This document shows positions 1 through 5,508 of a stretch of 7,079 nucleotides of DNA, piece by piece. This DNA is from CAZBEA01 sp964519355 (GTDB taxonomy: Bacteria > Patescibacteriota > Microgenomatia > Levybacterales > GWA1-39-11): contig CAZFJW010000054.1 in assembly GCA_964519355.1 (NCBI GenBank), forward strand, positions 1-7,079, read 5' to 3'. A program made the translations under genes and the position numbers. The notes beneath the pieces are model-generated. The model was given only the letters and a program-made list of their open reading frames with translations. It was not told where the DNA came from and searched no databases. Each line of letters opens with the position of its first letter. Positions within the stretch are counted from its first letter, which is position 1.

Positions 1-519
1 GATTATGAAGAAATTACTCTTACGAAAGAAGAGATGAATTTTTCTTACCGCTCAAGCAGGGTGAAGAGCGAAAAATTAATTGTTCTCGAAGCTTTTTTTG
101 AATTGAAAAAATCAAATTCTGAAGAAGAAATGTTCCATGCGAAAGAAATGTATAACCACAATATTAAATATAGAAGAACACATCATCCACTTGAGTACCC
201 GAATTGTGGAAGTGTTTTTAAAAATATTTCAGAATCTTCTGAAGTTGAAAAGGTTTTGAAGGTTTGGCCAGACATTGAGGAAAAGGTACGGAGTAATTGG
301 CATGGGAAAGTAAGTATGGGATATGTTATTGGAAGGCTTGGGCTTACAGGATTTGGTGTGGGTGGAGCACAAATATCGGATAAACATCAAAATTTTATTG
401 TAAATAAAAACAATGCAACTTCGGATGATGTTAGAAAAATTATTGTAAATATAGAAAAAACGGTCCAAAACACATTTGGATTTACCCCTGAAATTGAAGT
501 TGAAATAGTATCTAGTTAA
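1..519 (+). CDS. murB: UDP-N-acetylenolpyruvoylglucosamine reductase (MurB), C-terminal part, 5' end outside window
   Basis: MurB reduces UDP-GlcNAc-enolpyruvate to UDP-MurNAc with NADPH and FAD in the cytoplasm, the second committed step of peptidoglycan synthesis. The frame is open from base 1, so the gene is cut by the window edge; 172 residues remain and the N-terminal FAD-binding domain is missing. Numbering from base 1, family signatures are SYRSSRVKS (residues 15-23, the YRxSxFK element), YPNCGSVFKN (66-75) with the conserved catalytic serine at Ser71, GLTGFGVGGAQISDKHQNFI (114-133), ATSDDV (139-144), and a C-terminal PEIEVEIV whose Glu166 probably matches the catalytic glutamate. About 25-30 residues lie between the GSVFKN motif and the following 'AGxLIE' element, here diverged to MGYVIGRLG. 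An ATG at 34 would begin inside the conserved domain and is not the true start. The identification is firm. Confidence 0.93.
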   Translation, partial: DYEEITLTKEEMNFSYRSSRVKSEKLIVLEAFFELKKSNSEEEMFHAKEMYNHNIKYRRTHHPLEYPNCGSVFKNISESSEVEKVLKVWPDIEEKVRSNWHGKVSMGYVIGRLGLTGFGVGGAQISDKHQNFIVNKNNATSDDVRKIIVNIEKTVQNTFGFTPEIEVEIVSS

Positions 520-647
520 TTTTTCCAATAAAGCTGCACGAGTGTAATTCCAATAGAGATTTTCAACTGTCACAATAAATACGTACTCTTTAGCTTTTTC
601 TCTTTGAAGTATTATTTGGTTTGGATTAAATCAATCTATCTGTTCTG

Positions 648-677
648 TTGACAATAAAAAGATTTTATTGGTAGAGT
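648..677 (+). promoter_or_regulatory. Promoter of the CAP-domain gene, predicted leaderless start
   Basis: A perfect -35 TTGACA (648-653) is followed by an 18-nt spacer and an extended -10, TGgTAGAGT (TG at 669-670, hexamer 672-677). Six bases then separate the -10 from the ATG at 684, so transcription should start at or next to the A of the start codon. No Shine-Dalgarno sequence precedes the ATG, which fits leaderless translation. The motifs are seen; the start site is inferred. Confidence 0.65.
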
Positions 678-683
678 ATTACA

Positions 684-1379
684 ATGGGCAGGATTAAAAT
701 TATTAGTATTGGAATCATAACAGGTTCCATAATTCTTATTTCTGTATTCCTTCCTGTTACCACTTTTGCCAAAACCCGTGTTAAATTTATTGTAAGATTT
801 CCGTGGCAGACATCAGCCCAGAGAGAAAAAATTATTATTACGCCTGTTACGCCAATTCAAAATACTGTAATTCCAATTCTAGTTGCAACTGCAACTCCCG
901 TCCCAACTATGACTCCCACGCCATCGCCAACAGTCGTTCCGACATCCACACCCAAGCCCGCATTGCCAAAGTCACAAGAGGTTTCACAAACTCAGAATTT
1001 ACTTGCTGAATCGAACACTTCTGATTTAGGGGATGTTAGTACTTTTCTGTTGAATCAAGTAAATGAATACAGAAAACAAAATGGATTGGGGAGTATTGTC
1101 TCAGACCAATACACATGCCAACTTGCAGCGATAAGAGTGCAGGAGGTTTCATCGAATTTCTCACATGATGGGTTTAATTCAAGAATTTCATCCAGCACGC
1201 TTCCATATCCTGATTATTCGTATGTAAATGAGAATATTGCTCAAAATTCTGACATGACCCGAGTTGTTGATTCCTGGATTGCTTCACCTCCTCATGCAGA
1301 GAATATGAGGCAAAATATTCAATATGCCTGCATAAGAAATGCAGGGGAATATTATGTTTTTGAAGGGTGGAGAAAGTAA
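684..1379 (+). CDS. Secreted or membrane-anchored CAP/SCP-domain protein
   Basis: This 231-residue exported protein carries a CAP (SCP/PR-1/CRISP) domain. Residues 5-29 form a hydrophobic signal segment ending TTFA-K, a plausible signal peptidase site, though the segment could also stay as an anchor. Residues 53-95 are a Pro/Thr/Ser-rich linker built of TPxP-like units, likely an extended wall-spanning spacer. The CAP domain covers about 118-231: LLNQVNEYRKQNGL opens it, FSHDGF holds His161, NENIA holds Glu183, and WIASPPHAENM holds His204, the usual residues of the CAP metal-binding cleft. Cys145 and Cys216 could form a disulfide outside the cell. Bacterial CAP proteins are common at the cell surface, but their biochemical roles are mostly unknown. 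The gene has its own promoter, with 164 bp after murB and 76 bp before the next gene, so it is probably transcribed alone. Confidence 0.88.
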   Translation: MGRIKIISIGIITGSIILISVFLPVTTFAKTRVKFIVRFPWQTSAQREKIIITPVTPIQNTVIPILVATATPVPTMTPTPSPTVVPTSTPKPALPKSQEVSQTQNLLAESNTSDLGDVSTFLLNQVNEYRKQNGLGSIVSDQYTCQLAAIRVQEVSSNFSHDGFNSRISSSTLPYPDYSYVNENIAQNSDMTRVVDSWIASPPHAENMRQNIQYACIRNAGEYYVFEGWRK

Positions 1380-1419
1380 TCTGTTAATTTCTTGTATGTA
1401 CGTTATTCCTAACTAGTGT

Positions 1420-1449
1420 TTGAACGAATGATGCGCATGGGTATACAAT
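1420..1449 (+). promoter_or_regulatory. Promoter of the zinc-ribbon/DUF1003 operon, predicted leaderless start
   Basis: TTGAAC (1420-1425, four of six consensus -35 bases), an 18-nt spacer and TACAAT (1444-1449, five of six -10 bases) are followed by exactly 6 nt and the GTG start at 1456. Spacer and -10-to-start distance are the same as at the CAP gene. A shifted -10, TATACA at 1442-1447, is also possible and would place the start of transcription about two bases earlier. Confidence 0.6.
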
Positions 1450-1455
1450 GACTCT

Positions 1456-1797
1456 GTGGATCAAGTATCTTGTAAAAAATGTCATTATATTGTTTCAAAA
1501 GAATGGTATTTCTGCCCGAACTGCGGTAAAAAACTCAGAAGACCCCCACTCTCAACTTCATTCTTTACTCAACTAAGTCTATACCTTGTTTGCGTACTTT
1601 TCCCTCCATTTGGAATCGTTCCCGGTGTAAGATACCTTTTTCAAAAAAAAACACAAGCAATTTTTGTAGGAATTGTTTGCATTGTTCTAACCGTTGTTGC
1701 AACTGCTGGAACATTAATTGTCGCACAGAAACTTTATATAAGACTCCAACAACAAATTGATTCACAAATGCAGTATTATAATGAATTAGGTCTATGA
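1456..1797 (+). CDS. Zinc-ribbon membrane protein, unknown function
   Basis: This 113-residue protein starts with a zinc ribbon, CKKC (6-9) and CPNC (20-23), spaced CxxC-x10-CxxC, followed by a basic stretch KKLRRP. Two hydrophobic segments, about 39-62 and 67-92, are predicted membrane helices, and a polar, Gln-rich tail follows (98-113). The layout is that of a small membrane protein with a cytoplasmic zinc finger; no enzymatic domain is seen. GTG at 1456 is the only usual start codon between the in-frame stop at 1429 and the cysteine motif, and it lies 6 nt behind the -10 box. The last four bases overlap the next gene as ATGA, which implies translational coupling to the DUF1003 gene. Similar zinc-ribbon/two-helix proteins are frequent and uncharacterised, so no function is assigned. 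Confidence 0.8.
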   Translation: MDQVSCKKCHYIVSKEWYFCPNCGKKLRRPPLSTSFFTQLSLYLVCVLFPPFGIVPGVRYLFQKKTQAIFVGIVCIVLTVVATAGTLIVAQKLYIRLQQQIDSQMQYYNELGL

Positions 1798-2402
1798 AAA
1801 CATCTGAAAGAATCGAATATTTTCGTTCGTTTGAAGCAAAATCTCTTCGTTCAAGGTCATTTTTGACACAGGTTTCTGACACTTTGACGAATTTCTGCGG
1901 CTCAACTCCATTTCTAATTTTTCATTTGCTTTTTTTCGGCGGTTGGATAGGAATTAACACTGGACTTATTTCAATTGTGCCGATTTTTGATCCATTTCCT
2001 TTTGGACTCCTGACTATGATTGTATCTTTGGAGGCTATATTTCTTTCAATTTTTATTCTTGTATCTCAGAATAGATCATCATATGTCAGTACAATTCGTG
2101 ATGAAGTGCATTTGGGTGTAAATTTGATTGCAGAAAAAGAGATTACAAAGATCCTCAAATTACTTGCTGAGATCCGTCGCGAAATGGGAATTACAAGAGC
2201 AGACCCAGAGTTGGATAAGATGCTTGAACGCATTGATACAGCATACCTTGAAAGAAAAGTTACAGAGCAGCTCAAAAGAGCAAATAAACCATTAGTGGAA
2301 CAATTATTAAAAGATCTATCCGAGGCAGTTCCTCATACAGTAAATAATCATCAAGGGGATGAAAGTAATGAAAAACCAGAAGAATCAAAATCAGAGCAAT
2401 AG
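1794..2402 (+). CDS. DUF1003 family membrane protein
   Basis: The 202-residue product matches the DUF1003 (PF06210) pattern: an N-terminal amphipathic part ending in NFCGSTPFLIFH (33-44), a first membrane helix (about 38-58) with W51 and N55, the signature FDPFPF (65-70), a second helix (about 70-91), and SQNR (91-94) at its end. A charged, helix-prone region follows (about 100-175), with EITKILKLLAEIRREMG and a second helical stretch at DKMLERIDTAYLERK that may be coiled coil. The tail after about 182 is polar and Glu-rich. The family is widespread and has no settled biochemical role. The ATG overlaps the stop of the zinc-ribbon gene as ATGA, and the 3' end overlaps the next gene by 35 nt, so the three are clearly one operon. 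Confidence 0.88.
   Translation: MKTSERIEYFRSFEAKSLRSRSFLTQVSDTLTNFCGSTPFLIFHLLFFGGWIGINTGLISIVPIFDPFPFGLLTMIVSLEAIFLSIFILVSQNRSSYVSTIRDEVHLGVNLIAEKEITKILKLLAEIRREMGITRADPELDKMLERIDTAYLERKVTEQLKRANKPLVEQLLKDLSEAVPHTVNNHQGDESNEKPEESKSEQ
2353..2358 (+). promoter_or_regulatory. Shine-Dalgarno site deciding the start at 2368
   Basis: AAGGGG lies 9 nt before the ATG at 2368 and directly abuts the in-frame ATG at 2359. The usual spacing makes 2368 the better start. This is the clearest ribosome binding site in the window, and it serves an internal operon gene. Confidence 0.55.
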
Positions 2403-2634
2403 CCAAATTCCATACGGACTTGAATGTCACTACTCATTTTGGGATCTATCAGAAGCAGCATTAGGTATTAAAGTTTCAAAAGACGACAAAAAGAATTTTC
2501 TTGAGTTGTCTCAGAACAAGAAAAATGAGCAGATAAAACACTGGGCAGACACGGCAGGATGGGTATGTGAAGATCGAAGAGGGAGTGATGGTAAAATTTA
2601 CACCGCTTTTGCTCCAAAGAAGGAAAAACCTTAG
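2368..2634 (+). CDS. Small soluble protein of unknown function, 88 aa
   Basis: I do not recognise this protein. It begins with an Asn/Gln/Lys-rich, probably disordered segment (1-13) and then a compact globular part. Visible features are an aromatic YGLECHYSFWDLSEAALGI (16-34), a lysine-rich helical section KDDKKNFLELSQNKKNEQIKHW (37-58), and a C-terminal GWVCEDRRGSDGKIYTAFAP (64-83) that looks like a small beta unit. There are two cysteines (20 and 67) but no CxxC motif, and no signal peptide or membrane helix, so it should be cytoplasmic. It is the third gene of the zinc-ribbon/DUF1003 operon and begins inside the DUF1003 gene. An upstream in-frame ATG at 2359 would add three residues, but the Shine-Dalgarno spacing favours 2368. 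Its stop overlaps the stop of the converging minus-strand gene. Confidence 0.72.
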   Translation: MKNQKNQNQSNSQIPYGLECHYSFWDLSEAALGIKVSKDDKKNFLELSQNKKNEQIKHWADTAGWVCEDRRGSDGKIYTAFAPKKEKP

Positions 2635-2924
2635 TATTCTAATCCAAAGATTGTTGCTGCCTCAGTAGATAAGGGAGGAGGTTGGTAAGAAAAAACTGGA
2701 TCCCCCCACTTGTCAAATTCTGGATTGACTATAGCAATAGTAGGAATTGAGAGTGGTATTTCTGTGCTTTCAGGTAAGAAAGCTTCTGTTGCGGGTGATG
2801 TCAACAAAGGCTCAATAGTCCGAGCGGCTCCCCTGCTGCCCGGACTACGAGCAATAATAAGTTCTTGTTGATCGTAAAATAAGTGTGCCAGATCAGGGCC
2901 AAGTCCTACAGAAATTTCACTCAT
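2631..2924 (-). CDS. Hypothetical protein of unknown function, 97 aa, opposite strand
   Basis: I do not recognise this product. It is the only gene here on the minus strand. It has no membrane segment, no cysteine, and many prolines, Ser/Thr and acidic residues; stretches such as PLLTSPATEAFLPESTEIPL (39-58) and SYQPPPLSTEAATIF suggest an extended or loosely folded protein. N-terminal features include LGPDLAHLFYDQQELIIARS (8-27). Codon use reads as genuine coding sequence and the parallel plus-strand frames do not, which is why I accept it. By hand count the gene is about 44% G+C, clearly above its AT-rich neighbours. Its stop overlaps the stop of the plus-strand operon by a few bases (TTAG at 2631-2634). 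Its start lies 42 bp inside the longest version of the divergent regulator gene. It could still be a chance frame, but that is less likely. Confidence 0.62.
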   Translation of the reverse strand: MSEISVGLGPDLAHLFYDQQELIIARSPGSRGAARTIEPLLTSPATEAFLPESTEIPLSIPTIAIVNPEFDKWGDPVFSYQPPPLSTEAATIFGLEY

Positions 2925-4340
2925 AAGTTTGATTTTATCTACGAAAAAATTGAGGTGCTTGACGGAAAAAGAATATTATCCTGTCAAGAATCTGACATTG
3001 TTATAAAACTTGATTATTCTTTGCGCGATGTCTACAATACCCCTGTGGAAAATCATATTTTAGAGAGTACATTTCCAGTATCTTTCCGCGAAGAAGATGC
3101 AAAAATCCTGGGTGAAAAGATAAGAACCCGTCAGTCTATTGTGATGATTGGAATAAAACGCGTTGGAATCAGCAGTTTCTTGCGATTTTTTCTTACGCAT
3201 CCAGATATAAAGTACACATACATTAAAGATACAAAAAAACACATTTTTATCTCAGTTGATTTAAATGATCTGGTTGAGATTGAACTCTTTCCATTCTGGG
3301 TATTGATGCTTAAGCGAATCGTTGACGTTGTTGAGAGAATTGATTTGGATGAAAAATCAAAGAAAGAGGTTAGACTTCTTTTTCTTGATTGTATCCAAAC
3401 TCAAGATTTATTTCTTACAATTGATAGTGTACGTAAAATTTTAATAATTTTATGTGATGCAGAATATCTCCCAACCCTCTTTCTACTTAGATTTGACCGA
3501 ATGCAAAATGCAGTAACTCCTGAGTTATTTGCCAATCTTCAAGGTCTTCTTCAGGCAATGCATAATAGAATTTCATTTATTTTTACAAGCGTTAGAGAAC
3601 TTGAGAGTCTTGCTCCTCAAGTTTTTCGTAAAGCTTCAGTATCTGCCTATATCCAAACTATGTATATCAAGCCATGCAAACATGAAGACGTAGCAATTTT
3701 ATTGAAAGCACATTGTGAGCGTTTGGCACTGCCTATTACCCCGCTTCTTGAAAAGGCTTTGGTTGAATATGTAGATGGATACTCTCAATATCTTCAGTTT
3801 GCATTAGTATTTATGAATGAAAATCGCAATTTCATTTCTGATAAAAAAGCACTTTTTGATCTTTTGGTTCAGGATGAACGTATAGTTTTACAGTCTGAAG
3901 AAATATGGGAAAGTTTGACTGAAAGTGAAAAAGGGATTTTATTAAGAATTGGTAAAAAAGATGAAATTCTAGAGCAAGAGAAAAAAGACGCAATGTATCT
4001 TTGGGATTCGGGAATTCTAGATAGAAAAAATACTATTTTTAGTCCACTTTTTGCATTTTATCTTACTGAAAAATATAAAGAAAATCAGAGAAAGGGCAAT
4101 AAAATTGAATATACGAAAAAAGAATACCTGCTCTTGAATCTCTTAGAACAGCATGAGGACGAGGTATGCGAGCGCGAGCTGATCATAGAAAAGGTCTGGC
4201 CTGAGGTTGAAGGACTTGGTGTTTCGGACTGGGCAATTGATAGACTTGTAGCCAGAGTTAGAAGCAAGCTAAAAAAACAGAAAAGCAAAACAAGAATTGT
4301 AACTGTTAAGACAAGAGGGTATAAATTAAGTAAGTCATAA
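2883..4340 (+). CDS. Transcriptional regulator: degenerate AAA-like NTPase region fused to OmpR/PhoB-type winged helix
   Basis: This 485-residue cytoplasmic protein is a predicted DNA-binding regulator. Residues 67-260 look like a P-loop/AAA-type region: the Walker A position reads GIKRVGIS (90-97), with Ile96 where lysine is required; the Walker B strand LFLLRFDR (199-206) keeps the trailing FDR but has Leu-Arg where the acidic pair is expected; SFIFTSVREL (231-240) resembles a sensor strand. Residues 340-398 (LTESEKGILLRI to FSPLFAFYL) resemble the winged helix that follows AAA domains. Residues 408-483 are a clear Trans_reg_C domain: YTKKEYLLLNLLEQ, then SDWAIDRLVARVRSKLKK as recognition helix, then IVTVKTRGYKL. 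It has no receiver domain, so it is not a normal two-component regulator. GTG at 2883 follows an in-frame TAA directly; GTG at 2955 would avoid overlap with the divergent gene. No Shine-Dalgarno site supports either. Confidence 0.85.
   Translation: MCQIRAKSYRNFTHKFDFIYEKIEVLDGKRILSCQESDIVIKLDYSLRDVYNTPVENHILESTFPVSFREEDAKILGEKIRTRQSIVMIGIKRVGISSFLRFFLTHPDIKYTYIKDTKKHIFISVDLNDLVEIELFPFWVLMLKRIVDVVERIDLDEKSKKEVRLLFLDCIQTQDLFLTIDSVRKILIILCDAEYLPTLFLLRFDRMQNAVTPELFANLQGLLQAMHNRISFIFTSVRELESLAPQVFRKASVSAYIQTMYIKPCKHEDVAILLKAHCERLALPITPLLEKALVEYVDGYSQYLQFALVFMNENRNFISDKKALFDLLVQDERIVLQSEEIWESLTESEKGILLRIGKKDEILEQEKKDAMYLWDSGILDRKNTIFSPLFAFYLTEKYKENQRKGNKIEYTKKEYLLLNLLEQHEDEVCERELIIEKVWPEVEGLGVSDWAIDRLVARVRSKLKKQKSKTRIVTVKTRGYKLSKS
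2932..2937 (-). promoter_or_regulatory. Possible -10 box of the minus-strand gene
   Basis: Read on the minus strand, TAAAAT (2937 down to 2932) lies 7 nt before the ATG at 2924-2922, close to the 6-nt layout of three plus-strand genes. No convincing -35 or Shine-Dalgarno site is present. If real, it lies inside the longest version of the regulator gene. Confidence 0.35.
4297..4325 (+). promoter_or_regulatory. Possible internal promoter for the 4345 membrane gene
   Basis: TTGTAA (4297-4302), a 17-nt spacer and TATAAA (4320-4325) lie inside the 3' end of the regulator gene. Transcription would begin near 4332, about a dozen bases before the ATG at 4345. In such AT-rich DNA this may be chance, and read-through from the regulator gene is equally likely. 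Confidence 0.3.
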
Positions 4341-4344
4341 TTTT

Positions 4345-5253
4345 ATGAGAATATTTGGTCTAATATTTTTTGGATTGTCTGCAGTTTTTACTGGCGTTTT
4401 AACGATTGTTTTTTTCATATTTCTTGTTTCTTTGTTTAATACTACTTTTCTTTTTGCACAGTATAGAACAACCGGTGTTTATTCCAAGATATCAGCTGCG
4501 GTACAAGATCAAATAAAGGAAAAAACAAGTGAATATTCTGATGAAGCGGAAAGTGCGCCGAACGAATTGCAAGCCCAGATGCAGGAAAAAATTGTGACAT
4601 CTCTTTTTTCAGAAGAGAATGTTCAAAAAACGATTGAGAATAATTTTGTAAAATTTAAAAATTTTCAAAATTCTAACGACAAAAATTTTGAGCTTTATCT
4701 CCCGCTGAATGAAACTAATCCTGGTAATATTTTCGAAGGAATGGGTCTTGAAGAAATTCAGAATGATCCAGAATTCCAAAAAATGATATCTGATGCCCCC
4801 CAACAAATGATGAAAGAAAATAAAGCCTTAGCATCTGTATCACAAGGAGCTCAAAGTCTCAGATCTTCGATTAAGCTTTTTAAGTATCTTCTTCCAATTC
4901 TTACTTTGTTTTTCCTTGTTATGTTTATATTGCTTGGGAAAGGTATCGGGAGAATTCGGAATCTTGGAATTCTGCTCATCATTACGGCAATATCTACATG
5001 GACAATATTTTTATTAGAAAAAACAATTTTTGCTATGACAATTCAAAGTTCTTCATTTACATCCCAAAATTTTGGAACTGAGATTGCGTCTTTGATGATT
5101 GAGCCAATTTTTGCAGTTGGAATTTCACTGACAATTAAATCATCAATATTTTTGACTACGGCAGGTATTTTATTTGTTTTGGCTTGGTTCATTCTGAGAA
5201 TGAGTGCTGCAAAATCGGTTCCTGCTGCTCGAACTGTTAAAAAACGTACTTGA
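4345..5253 (+). CDS. Four-helix integral membrane protein of unknown function
   Basis: I do not recognise this 302-residue protein. One hydrophobic helix (about 6-37) is followed by a large hydrophilic, helix-prone region (about 40-176) and three further helices (about 178-198, 206-231 and 254-286), ending in a basic tail, AARTVKKRT. By the positive-inside rule this tail should be cytoplasmic, and with four helices the N-terminus is then inside too and the 40-176 region outside. That region is rich in Gln, Glu, Asn and Lys (for example QDQIKEKTSEYSDEAE and GLEEIQNDPEFQKMISDAP), with no visible catalytic motif or cysteine. It could act as a sensor or scaffold, but nothing shows that. The ATG is only 4 nt after the regulator's stop, which suggests cotranscription. 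There is no Shine-Dalgarno site. Confidence 0.8.
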   Translation: MRIFGLIFFGLSAVFTGVLTIVFFIFLVSLFNTTFLFAQYRTTGVYSKISAAVQDQIKEKTSEYSDEAESAPNELQAQMQEKIVTSLFSEENVQKTIENNFVKFKNFQNSNDKNFELYLPLNETNPGNIFEGMGLEEIQNDPEFQKMISDAPQQMMKENKALASVSQGAQSLRSSIKLFKYLLPILTLFFLVMFILLGKGIGRIRNLGILLIITAISTWTIFLLEKTIFAMTIQSSSFTSQNFGTEIASLMIEPIFAVGISLTIKSSIFLTTAGILFVLAWFILRMSAAKSVPAARTVKKRT

Positions 5254-5278
5254 CGAAACAGTCTCACTTCTTTATAAA
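5250..5278 (+). promoter_or_regulatory. Promoter of the 5296-5987 gene pair
   Basis: TTGACG (5250-5255, five of six bases), a 17-nt spacer and TATAAA (5273-5278, five of six) form the best-spaced promoter in the window. The -35 box contains the TGA stop of the preceding gene. Transcription should start near 5285, about 11 nt before the ATG at 5296, with no Shine-Dalgarno site between. A second -10-like box, TAGTAT (5283-5288), lies 7 nt before the ATG and could give a leaderless transcript, but has no good -35. Confidence 0.6.
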
Positions 5279-5295
5279 TAGATAGTATTTTTAAA

Positions 5296-5508
5296 ATGGA
5301 CAGTAAAAAAATAGTTTTGGGAAGTCTTCTTTTTATAATATTAATTCTTGGATTTTTATTTATCTTTGAAAAAATATCTCTTAAAAAAATTGACTCAAAG
5401 TCATCACTTGGAGATCAGATGATTGATATTTCAAAAAGATCTGAAATTCAGGAAAAATCAAAAGGTGCAAATTCACTAGATACAATTCTTGAGAAAAAAG
5501 ACAAATGA
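5296..5508 (+). CDS. Small single-pass membrane protein, 70 aa, unknown function
   Basis: The 70-residue product has a short charged start (MDSKK), one strong membrane helix (about 6-25, VLGSLLFIILILGFLFIFEK) and a Lys/Ser/Asp-rich tail of about 45 residues, presumably outside the membrane. No domain is recognisable; it has no cysteine, so it is not a lipoprotein. It follows a good promoter and its stop overlaps the start of the next gene as ATGA, so the two proteins are made together and may interact. The coupling and promoter support it as a real gene despite its size. Confidence 0.68.
   Translation: MDSKKIVLGSLLFIILILGFLFIFEKISLKKIDSKSSLGDQMIDISKRSEIQEKSKGANSLDTILEKKDK

Noticed and set aside
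229..573. Open frame of 114 codons on the minus strand over murB
   Set aside because: It lies antisense to a clearly conserved murB sequence and its translation is a biased, Asn/Phe/Tyr-rich string without domain features.
530..597. Inverted repeat AAAGCT (530-535) / AGCTTT (592-597) followed by a short T run, as a murB terminator
   Set aside because: The stem is only 6 bp, mostly A-T, with a 56-nt loop, which is not a credible intrinsic terminator.
803..1009. Second plus-strand frame inside the CAP gene
   Set aside because: It is a shifted reading of the Pro/Thr linker, giving an Asn/Ser-rich low-complexity product.
1431..1438. Palindrome ATGCGCAT between the -35 and -10 boxes at 1420-1449, as an operator
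   Set aside because: It is only 8 bp and no second copy was noticed in the other promoter regions, so chance is sufficient.
1565..1882. Open frame of 105 codons on the minus strand across the zinc-ribbon and DUF1003 genes
   Set aside because: Both plus-strand genes are supported by motifs and an ATGA junction; the antisense frame has no recognisable content.
2359..2367. Upstream ATG at 2359 as start of the 88-residue protein
   Set aside because: The AAGGGG ribosome site directly abuts it, leaving no spacing, whereas the ATG at 2368 lies 9 nt away.
2620..2632. AAGG-5 nt-CCTT hairpin at the convergent gene ends, as a bidirectional terminator
   Set aside because: The stem has only 4 bp and no T tract follows on either strand.
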